DNA of 64,000 bases. Source: Mariniphaga anaerophila (GTDB lineage: Bacteria; Bacteroidota; Bacteroidia; Bacteroidales; Prolixibacteraceae). The notes beneath the pieces are model-generated. The model was not told the DNA's origin. It worked only from the letters and a program-made list of their open reading frames with translations, and made no database searches. This document shows, in pieces, positions 43,858 to 51,580 of the stretch. The translations under genes and the position numbers were made by a program. Location of the stretch: contig NZ_FQUM01000013.1 of assembly GCF_900129025.1 (NCBI RefSeq), positions 1-64,000 on the forward strand, read 5' to 3'. Position 1 is the stretch's first letter. Every line of letters starts with the position of its first letter.

Positions 43858-45840
43858 ATGAACAGCATGAAACGGATAGTGATAATAATCTGCGTAAATT
43901 TATTACCGTATATAGGTTGGGCTGATACAATAAAGCTGTTTTCGCCAGATAAGAAAACGAAAGTTGAGATTCATTGCAATAAAGAAATATATTATTCCAT
44001 CTACCATTTAGATAGAGAAATATTGGATAATTCAAAAATTGGCTTAGTCGGATTTAGAGAAAGTTTAAATGGTGATAGTCTAGATTTTTTAACCAGAAAG
44101 AATGATATAAATGAGCAAATAGACTCTCCCTTTTACAGGTTTGCATCATACAAGGTAAGTTATAATGAATTGCAATTAACATTCAAACAAAACTATTTAC
44201 TGCAATTTCGAGTTTATAACGGAGGAGGAGTTGCCTATAGGTTTGTATTAAACAGAAATAGAAATGCCATCGTTAAAAATGAAATTGCAGAATTCAATTT
44301 TGATAATGATTACAAGGTCTATGCTGCTCATACAACCGGAAAAAACGATCCTTTTGCTACTTCATTTCAAAATACCTATCAGGTTAGTGAAATCTCACGT
44401 ATGGATACAAGTTTAATTTTTTTGCCTGTAGTCGTCGATATTGAAGATGAGTGGAAAGTAACAATCACCGAATCGGATTTAGAGGATTACCCTGGAATGT
44501 TTCTAAAATTAACTGAAAGTAAAAAAGGATTTAATGGAGTTTATGCACCTTATCCCGCAAAAGTGGATTGCTACCCTTGGCGAAAGCAGGAATATGTAAC
44601 AAAGCGTGAGCCATATATCGCAAAAGTGAATAAAAAGCAGCGACTTCCATGGCGAATTATTACTATCTCAGAAAAAGATACAGAGATGCCTGTCAATAAT
44701 ATGGTTTATGCTTTGGCTTCTCCAAACCGAATAGGAGATTATAGTTGGGCAAAGCCGGGAAAATCAGCCTGGGAATGGTGGAATGATTGGGGAATTCACA
44801 GTGTGGATTTTATGGCTGGCATAAACATGGATACGTACAAGTATTATATTGATTTTGCTTCCAAATATGGTTTGGAATATGTCATTCTTGATGAAGGTTG
44901 GTATGACGGTAAAAAAGGTAATTTATTTCAGGTTATTCCTGAATTAGATCTGCAAGAATTAGTGAGTTATGCAAAAGACAGGAATATTGGAGTAATTCTT
45001 TGGGCTGTTTTTAATGTTCTGGATAGTCAGCTTGATGAAGCATGCAAGTATTATTCTGAAATGGGAATAAAAGGATTTAAAGTGGATTTCCTTGATCGTG
45101 ATGATCAGGAAGCTGTAAAAATGGTATATAGAATAGCTGAAACTACAGCCAAATACAAATTGATATTGGATTTGCACGGAATCTATAAACCAACGGGACT
45201 AAATAGAACCTACCCGCATATTATGAATTTTGAAGGAGTATTTGGTTTGGAAGAAATGAAATGGAGTACCCCAGAAGTTAATATGCCGGAATATAATGTG
45301 ACTTTTCCATTTATTCGACTTATGGCGGGACCTGTGGATTATACCCCAGGTGCTATGAGAAATGCTTCAAAGAAAGACTTTCAACCAATTTACAGTAATC
45401 CTTTAAGCCAAGGTACAAGATGTCATCAGTTGGCAACATATGTAGTGTTTGATTCTCCGTTAACAATGCTATGCGACGCACCAACATATTATGAAAAGGA
45501 ACAAGAATTTACAAACTTTTTGGCATCAATCCCTGTAATTCCAGACGAAACTAAGATCCTTCAGGGACAGCTTGGTGAGTTCATAGTTACAGCAAAGCGA
45601 TTTGATACGGATTGGTACATTGGGGGATTAAGCAACTGGAATGAGAGAGAGTTGAACTTAGACTTGTCTTTCTTAGAAAATGATGTAGAATATCAAGCTG
45701 TTATCTACAACGATGGGATTAATTCAAATAAGCAGGCTTCAGATTATGTTGTAGAAAGAAGAGAAGTAAATGCCAACACAAAATTAAAACTTCATTGTGC
45801 TTCTGGAGGTGGAGTTGTGATCAAGCTTTCTCAAAAGTAG
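43858..45840 (+). CDS. GH97 glycoside hydrolase, probably retaining alpha-galactosidase type
   Basis: A 660-residue secreted enzyme (signal peptide through GWADT; an internal Met at residue 4 is an alternative start). The N-terminal beta-supersandwich is followed by a TIM barrel beginning PGKSAWEWWNDWG and containing YVILDEGWYDG. The nucleophile candidate is Asp410 in GFKVDFLDRDDQ, as in the retaining branch of GH97 (the inverting branch uses glutamates elsewhere). LDLHGIYKPTGLNRTYPH and NFEGVFGLEEM are strong family markers. The closing beta-domain ends HCASGGGVVIKL. Known retaining members are alpha-galactosidases; beta-L-arabinopyranosidase activity is known in the family too and would suit this locus. 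It lies 39 bases after the GH146-like gene. Confidence 0.93.
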   Translation: MNSMKRIVIIICVNLLPYIGWADTIKLFSPDKKTKVEIHCNKEIYYSIYHLDREILDNSKIGLVGFRESLNGDSLDFLTRKNDINEQIDSPFYRFASYKVSYNELQLTFKQNYLLQFRVYNGGGVAYRFVLNRNRNAIVKNEIAEFNFDNDYKVYAAHTTGKNDPFATSFQNTYQVSEISRMDTSLIFLPVVVDIEDEWKVTITESDLEDYPGMFLKLTESKKGFNGVYAPYPAKVDCYPWRKQEYVTKREPYIAKVNKKQRLPWRIITISEKDTEMPVNNMVYALASPNRIGDYSWAKPGKSAWEWWNDWGIHSVDFMAGINMDTYKYYIDFASKYGLEYVILDEGWYDGKKGNLFQVIPELDLQELVSYAKDRNIGVILWAVFNVLDSQLDEACKYYSEMGIKGFKVDFLDRDDQEAVKMVYRIAETTAKYKLILDLHGIYKPTGLNRTYPHIMNFEGVFGLEEMKWSTPEVNMPEYNVTFPFIRLMAGPVDYTPGAMRNASKKDFQPIYSNPLSQGTRCHQLATYVVFDSPLTMLCDAPTYYEKEQEFTNFLASIPVIPDETKILQGQLGEFIVTAKRFDTDWYIGGLSNWNERELNLDLSFLENDVEYQAVIYNDGINSNKQASDYVVERREVNANTKLKLHCASGGGVVIKLSQK

Positions 45841-45884
45841 ACTCCTACTAAAACACATTCCAAAATTCTGCTTTTTAAACAACA

Positions 45885-45947
45885 GTACAATTGTTGTACA
45901 CATTTGTTATAGTATAATTTGTAAAGTACATTAGATTTGTAATCTAA
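45885..45947. promoter_or_regulatory. Two perfect palindromes upstream of the hybrid sensor gene
   Basis: GTACAA-TTG-TTGTAC (45885-45899) and TTAGATT-TGT-AATCTAA (45931-45947) are both perfect inverted repeats with three-base spacers, in the 126-base gap before the sensor start. They are candidate operators or autoregulatory sites. Function is inferred from symmetry and position only. Confidence 0.4.
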
Positions 45948-45966
45948 GTCTTAATACTTAAACGAC

Positions 45967-48900
45967 ATGATTAAGTTACTTTTATTCTTTTGTATATTTC
46001 TCTTCTCAATTAATTCATGGTCAAATTCTGATCGCATTAATTTCTTTCATTATACGAATGAAAATGGACTCCCATCATCGTACGCAAAAGATATCACGCA
46101 AGATTATTTAGGTTTTATATGGGTAGCAACCCGAAACACAATTTCGCGCTTTGACGGAAAGCACTTTAAAAACTTTACAGCCGTAGATTACCAAGGTAAT
46201 ATAAGTAAAATATGGGGCATGAGATTCGTTTACTCAAACGACACATCGTTAATTATTGAGACTACAAATAATGATTTCTATGCATTTAATTTTGAACTCG
46301 AACAGTTTGAACCTTATAACATTTTAAATGAATTACAACCAGGAATTAATGTTCAGGATTCAGATCAAGGATTGTGGATTACAAAAAACAGTTCTATTTC
46401 TCATTTTGATATTGTAGGTCAAAAATTTCTAATGTTTAAAGAGAGGATTGAATTTGCAGACATTCCCGAAGAAGTGGTTCTAATGCACGTTCGAGAAAAG
46501 AATAACCTCATAGTTGCTTTAACATCCACTCAACATATAATGGTTTTCGATACAGAGCGTAGCCTACAAAGGCAATTTGAGTTGCCAAAGGATATCGTAC
46601 AAGGAGATATTGGGATCTTATTTCTTGATAAAAACAATAATGCCTGGCTTGGCGAATATGGTAACGGGTTATACCGAATTAACCTTACCAATGGACAAAT
46701 AAGCCGGTTCTCTTCTGAAGTAAAGGGGAATAGATATATTTTGCATAATATGGTTCATGATATTTGTGAAGATGAGCTGGGGCGAACTTGGATAGGAACA
46801 GAAAATGGATTATGTATCTGGTCTCCTTATACAGAGTCATTCTCATACCATCAATATGATATTAACAATCCCCAAGGATTAAATACCAATCCCATTTATA
46901 ATATTTTTTGTGATAGGGAAGGGAATATGTGGTTAGGGACCTACTTTGGTGGAATAAATTTCTGGGGAAGTAATACAACCTTCTTTAAGTATTGGGAAGC
47001 AGGTCAAGCTGCTCATCATATTAGTGGGAATGCGGTTAGCTGTATTACAGAAGATAATAAGGGTAATGTTTGGATAGGGATGGAAGACGCAGGTATAAAT
47101 TGCATCGATCCTGAGAAAGAAATTATTACAAGAGTGATAGATGAGAGTGTTGGATTATCATACAATAATGTACACGATATTCTCTTCGATACAGAAAATC
47201 GAATGTGGATTGCAACATATAGTGGTGGAGTTAATATATTAGATATGTCAACGAACAGGTTTGATTATATTAACACGGTTAATAATCCAGTACTACCTGC
47301 AGATAATATTTATAGCCTGCAACAAATGGGCGATTCAATCTTTATTTCAACATCTGCTGGTGTTGCAGTTTACAATTTGAATTCTAAAAACATTTCTCTA
47401 TTTAATGATGAAGTTTTTGATAACATCCAAGTTGAATCAATGCATAAAGATAAGGACCGAATGTGGTTTTCATCAGCAGTTGGGATTTATTTTACTGACA
47501 GAGATGCCATTAATGTGAAAATGTTTGATAAGTTCCCGGATTTGAAGAACATAAATTTTGTAAAAGTTGATTCCAAAGGACGTATCTGGACGGGTGATTA
47601 CCGCGAAGGTTTGTGGGGGTACGATTATTCAAAGGATACAGTATATCATTATAATGAGAGAAATGGTTTTCCTTTTACATGGATTTTTAGTATGGAAGAA
47701 GGGATTGATGGTACTTTTTGGGTAAGTGGAGATAAGGGATTGGTGAAATTTAATCCGGAAATCAATAAGATAAATTGGTTTAACAAAGAGTCGGGCTTGC
47801 CTTTTGAGCAGTTTAATTACAGAGCTTCGTTTAGGGATAAAAGCGGCATGATATATTTTGGAGGTAACAATGGCATGGTCTCCTTTAATGAGAAGTGGGA
47901 ACAGGAAGAAAAGAAGGAAATGAATGTAGTTTTTAGAGGGATGCAATTATTTAATCAGGAACTTAAACCTGGTCAAACTTCAGCTTTAAAAATTTCATTA
48001 AATGAACATCCTGAAATCAACCTAAAGTATAAAGAGAATGTTTTCACAATTGAATATTCAGCTCTTAATTTCCAAAACAAAGGGAATTGTCATTATGCTT
48101 ATTATCTGGAAGGATTTGAGAATGATTGGAATCTTGTAGGTAATCGCGATTTTGCTACTTATACTAATTTGAATCCGGGCACTTATTATTTTCATGTTAA
48201 AGCATCAGTCGATAATAACCAATGGGATAATCAATTTAATACGGTGAAAGTTGTTATTGAGCCACCATTTTGGCTCTCATGTTGGGGTTTTGTTATTTAT
48301 TTTTTATTAATGGTGCTAGCTCTGAGCATCTTTATTGCAGTCTCTAGAAAAATCAGAAAGTCGAGGTTGCAAGTAGAGATTGAACGTCGCGAAAAGATGT
48401 ACCTAACTGACCTCAATAATTTTAAGCTCGAATTTTTCACCAACGTTTCGCACGAACTGAGAACACCCCTAACATTAATTATTGGTCCTTTGACTAGGAT
48501 AATTAATGAAGAGAAGCTTACTCCAGCTCTTAACAATAAGATGAAAGGCATTAAGAATAATGCATCTCGTTTATTATTCTTAATTAATCAACTACTTGAT
48601 TTCAGGAAAACTGAGATTGGTAAAGAAAAACTAACGGTAAGTCAGCAGGAGATAGGCAAATTGATAAAGCAGATAGAAGAATATTTTAGCAATGCGGCAA
48701 AAGATAAAGGAATTGAGTTAGAGTTCGTCTATGATAAGTTGAATTCGAAGGTTTGGATTGATAGCAAGAAAATTGAAACTATATTAGTAAATATTATTTC
48801 AAATGCTTTAAAATATACAAATGAAGGAGGAACAGTTTCAGTTTATTCAGAATTAGTCTCTGATAATGACGAGGATAGTGTGAATGCTTTTATGTGTACT

Positions 48901-49992
48901 GTTAAAGATAATGGGGTTGGTATTGAAATTTCTAAGCTGAATAAGATATTTGAGCGTTTTTATCGTGACGATTTGGTAAGTAGTGGCAGAAATGATGAAG
49001 GAGGTTCAGGAATAGGTCTAGCACTGGCAAATAATTTGGTGAAGCTGCATAAAGGTAGTATTAACGTAACTAGCGAGAAAGGTAAAGGTTCTGTATTTAC
49101 AATAAAGATTCCAGTTGCCAGAAAAGAATATAAGGATGATGAAATTATCCTTGCAGAAAAGCAGTATAATATTCAGACGTTAAGTAGGGATAAGGTAACA
49201 ACAATTTTATCCACAGATAAGGAATTACATAAGATTAGTAAAAAAAGCAATATCTTGGTAATTGATGACAATCGGGAATTGCTGGACTTTATTACTGAAA
49301 CTTTGGTGAATGATTATTCAGTAACCACAGCAGTTGATGGTGCGCAGGGGATTGAAAAAGTAGGAAATACTAACTTTGACATAATAATAAGTGATGTAAT
49401 GATGCCATATATCGATGGTTTTGAACTTACCAGAAAGCTAAAAAGTGACATACAGACTTCTCATATTCCAATCATATTATTGACTGCTAAAAGTGGGGAT
49501 GAAAGTAAATTTGAAGGTTTGCAAACTGGTGCGGATTATTACATCGAAAAGCCGTTTCTTCCACATATTCTTAAACAGCTTATTGAGAATGTCCTTAAAA
49601 CCAGGCAAAATCTTTTCAAACGTTTTAAATCTGACCTAACTATGTTGCCCAAAGATGTGGCAGTTGTTGATTCGGATATAGAACTGATCGAAAAGATTAC
49701 AAAACTGGTAGAGGATAATATTGATATTCCCAACCTCGATGTTCAGTTTATTATTGATGAAATTGGAATAAGTCGATCATTGCTACATTTAAAGTTAAAG
49801 AAATTGACAGATTGTTCGGCTACTGAATTTGTTCGTTCAATTCGACTTCGAGAGGCCGCCAGATTAATTGCTGAAAGAAAATGTAATATTTCGGAAGCTG
49901 CTTACCGAACTGGTTTTTCAACCCCGGCCTATTTCTCTCGTCGTTTTAAAGAATACTTTGGAAAGTCTCCAAAGGATTATTTTAATAATTAA
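45967..49992 (+). CDS. Hybrid two-component system sensor/regulator (HTCS)
   Basis: A 1341-residue one-polypeptide two-component system. A signal peptide or anchor (1-20) is followed by two seven-bladed propellers of the Reg_prop type (about 25-665, with repeats such as EDELGRTWIGTENGLCIW and DNKGNVWIGMEDAGI). A Y_Y_Y domain (about 690-760) and a transmembrane helix (about 770-792) follow. The HisKA domain has His829 in NVSHELRTPLT; the HATPase domain has DNGVGIEISKLNKIFERFYR and GSGIGLAL. A receiver domain holds Asp1143 in IISDVMMP. An AraC-type DNA-binding domain occupies about 1230-1341 (FIIDEIGISRSLLHLKLKKL, then AAYRTGFSTPAYFSRRFKEYFG). Such proteins sense oligosaccharides in the periplasm and activate the PUL; this one probably controls the second susCD operon and the two enzyme genes before it. 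Confidence 0.96.
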   Translation: MIKLLLFFCIFLFSINSWSNSDRINFFHYTNENGLPSSYAKDITQDYLGFIWVATRNTISRFDGKHFKNFTAVDYQGNISKIWGMRFVYSNDTSLIIETTNNDFYAFNFELEQFEPYNILNELQPGINVQDSDQGLWITKNSSISHFDIVGQKFLMFKERIEFADIPEEVVLMHVREKNNLIVALTSTQHIMVFDTERSLQRQFELPKDIVQGDIGILFLDKNNNAWLGEYGNGLYRINLTNGQISRFSSEVKGNRYILHNMVHDICEDELGRTWIGTENGLCIWSPYTESFSYHQYDINNPQGLNTNPIYNIFCDREGNMWLGTYFGGINFWGSNTTFFKYWEAGQAAHHISGNAVSCITEDNKGNVWIGMEDAGINCIDPEKEIITRVIDESVGLSYNNVHDILFDTENRMWIATYSGGVNILDMSTNRFDYINTVNNPVLPADNIYSLQQMGDSIFISTSAGVAVYNLNSKNISLFNDEVFDNIQVESMHKDKDRMWFSSAVGIYFTDRDAINVKMFDKFPDLKNINFVKVDSKGRIWTGDYREGLWGYDYSKDTVYHYNERNGFPFTWIFSMEEGIDGTFWVSGDKGLVKFNPEINKINWFNKESGLPFEQFNYRASFRDKSGMIYFGGNNGMVSFNEKWEQEEKKEMNVVFRGMQLFNQELKPGQTSALKISLNEHPEINLKYKENVFTIEYSALNFQNKGNCHYAYYLEGFENDWNLVGNRDFATYTNLNPGTYYFHVKASVDNNQWDNQFNTVKVVIEPPFWLSCWGFVIYFLLMVLALSIFIAVSRKIRKSRLQVEIERREKMYLTDLNNFKLEFFTNVSHELRTPLTLIIGPLTRIINEEKLTPALNNKMKGIKNNASRLLFLINQLLDFRKTEIGKEKLTVSQQEIGKLIKQIEEYFSNAAKDKGIELEFVYDKLNSKVWIDSKKIETILVNIISNALKYTNEGGTVSVYSELVSDNDEDSVNAFMCTVKDNGVGIEISKLNKIFERFYRDDLVSSGRNDEGGSGIGLALANNLVKLHKGSINVTSEKGKGSVFTIKIPVARKEYKDDEIILAEKQYNIQTLSRDKVTTILSTDKELHKISKKSNILVIDDNRELLDFITETLVNDYSVTTAVDGAQGIEKVGNTNFDIIISDVMMPYIDGFELTRKLKSDIQTSHIPIILLTAKSGDESKFEGLQTGADYYIEKPFLPHILKQLIENVLKTRQNLFKRFKSDLTMLPKDVAVVDSDIELIEKITKLVEDNIDIPNLDVQFIIDEIGISRSLLHLKLKKLTDCSATEFVRSIRLREAARLIAERKCNISEAAYRTGFSTPAYFSRRFKEYFGKSPKDYFNN

Positions 49993-50056
49993 TTTTTCTT
50001 CATTTCCAGTGGCAGGTAAAAGTTAACTGTGCCCATTTGTCGAGTGGTTCTTTTAC

Positions 50057-50061
50057 GATTT
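50057..50061. repeat. Left flank repeat of the IS5-type element (GATTT)
   Basis: GATTT precedes the left terminus and is repeated at 51306-51310. The true duplication may be shorter, as many IS5 groups make 2-4 bp duplications. Confidence 0.7.
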
Positions 50062-51305
50062 AAGACCGTTGCACGGCATAATTTTAAAATAATTGATTTA
50101 TTACATTGATATACAGCAATATATGAGTATATTTATTTATGAATAAGAACACTCAACCTACTTTAGCAGACAGTATTTGCGATTTACGGAGTCGAAAGAT
50201 AAAATCCACCTTTTTTCATCAAATAAATGAATTACTTGACTGGGAATCGCTAACAGCTATCATCAACGCTCATTACACTAAGGGTACTAGTGCCACAGGA
50301 ACGCCTGCTTATGATGGTTTATTATTGTTTAAAGTTTGTTTACTTCAGACTTGGTATGGTCTGAGTGATTATGAAGTTGAGGATAGAATAAACGATAGTA
50401 TTTCTTTTTCATACTTCTGCGGAATGCATATTGATCAAGTTTCTCCAGACCATAGTACGATTAGTCGTTTCAGGACATTGATGACCAAAAAAAAGCCTAT
50501 GAAAAACTTTTCAAAGAAATCAATAGGCAATTAGAACAACACGAAATTATCGTAAAGACGGGGGCAATCATTGATGCGAGTGTTATTGACACACCACTTC
50601 GTCCAAAGGGTAAAAACAACTACAAAGTAACTGAAGATAGAGAGGATGAAAAAGAAGTTGAAGTCACAAAGGAATATTCTTCCAATGTAGATAAAGAGGC
50701 TAGTTGGTTAAAGAAACGGGGGAAATTCCATTTTGGTTATAAGAAACATCATGTTACCGATGAAGAAGGATTGGTGTTAGGAGTGGTAACAACAAAAGCA
50801 AGTGTTAATGAAATTGCAAATTTAGCGGAGGTTTTGGATGCCGCAGATTTACCCGAAGATATTCCATTGAAAGCAGATAAAGGTTACCAATCGGAGAAGA
50901 ATGCACAAATTCTAAAGTCAAGAAAACTTAAAAATCATATTTTGAAAAAGGCAAAAAAGAATAAGCCTTTAACCCAATGGGAGAAGCGGTTTAATAAACT
51001 AATTGGGAAAACTCGATTTAAAGTAGAACGAACTTTTGGAGGGATAAAGAGATGGTTTTCAGGTGGAGTTGCAAGATACAGGGGAATCGAGAAAATGCAC
51101 TCTCAAAATTTAATGGAGGCATTGTGCTACAATTTGTATCGATCTCCTGGGATAGTTGCGTCTAATTGCAAAAACTAAAGAAAAAGGAAGCTAGAAATAG
51201 GTGCGAAAACATAAAATCGCCACCAATTCTAACAATATTTAGATCAAAAATTTTGGGAGCCGTATAGAATAGAATAGTCGCTGATTGCACTTTTGCAACG
51301 GTCTT
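50062..51305 (+). mobile_element. IS5-family insertion sequence
   Basis: A 1244-bp element with 12-bp perfect inverted ends (AAGACCGTTGCA at 50062-50073 and TGCAACGGTCTT at 51294-51305) and flanking GATTT direct repeats. It encodes one transposase in two overlapping frames. It lies between the hybrid sensor gene and the second susC, so it interrupts the regulatory region of the second PUL. Confidence 0.9.
50139..51178 (+). CDS. IS5-family transposase in two frames joined at an A8 tract
   Basis: The first frame (50139-50534) carries the DUF772-type N-terminal domain (AYDGLLLFKVCLLQTWYGLSD, then SFSYFCGMHID and PDHSTISRFR). At the run of eight A residues (50487-50494) the -1 frame continues as KKKAYEKLFKEINRQLEQ without a stop to 51178. 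The second part holds the DDE core: IIDASVIDTP, FHFGYKKHHVTDE, LKADKGYQSEKN and KVERTFGGIKRWF. Joined length is about 346 residues, normal for the family. The AAAAAAAAG run could support programmed -1 frameshifting, as in some IS5 relatives, or it could be an inactivating homopolymer change; sequence alone does not decide. Confidence 0.85.
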
Positions 51306-51310
51306 GATTT
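51306..51310. repeat. Right flank repeat of the IS5-type element (GATTT)
   Basis: Direct copy of the five bases before the left end. Confidence 0.7.
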
Positions 51311-51438
51311 AGTAGCATTCTCCAAAACATACACTGAAGTTTATCTCTGTTTTTAAGCTTAATATTCAGAAAAGAAATGGAACCGAAGGTAAAGTGCTAA
51401 AGGATTGCATGTGTGTCTGTTGCGTGTGTTTTTTCCAT

Positions 51439-51480
51439 GCGTAATTACAATTAATTACACGCCTCTTTGTAATTATACAC
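51439..51480. promoter_or_regulatory. Repeated TAATTAC-type motifs upstream of the second susC
   Basis: GCGTAATTACAA and TTAATTACACGC form an imperfect palindrome, and a third related copy (GTAATTATACAC) follows. They lie about 100-140 bases before the susC start and are candidate binding sites for the AraC-type domain of the neighbouring hybrid sensor. The surrounding 270 bases show nothing else. Confidence 0.35.
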
Positions 51481-51580
51481 ATTTATACATGTTTTTTAGG
51501 CATATGTGATAGTTAATATTTCCTTTTATCCCCAGTTTTGACCTCAGATATATACAAATAATCTAATCAAAATTGAAAGT

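Noticed and set aside
47629-47946. 105-codon minus-strand frame inside the hybrid sensor
   Set aside because: Low-complexity Phe/Ile/Leu/Ser-rich translation typical of an antisense shadow over propeller repeats.
51421-51480. CRISPR-like short repeats (TAATTAC) before susC
   Set aside because: Units are only 7-10 bases, irregularly spaced and without uniform spacers; better seen as possible operator sites.
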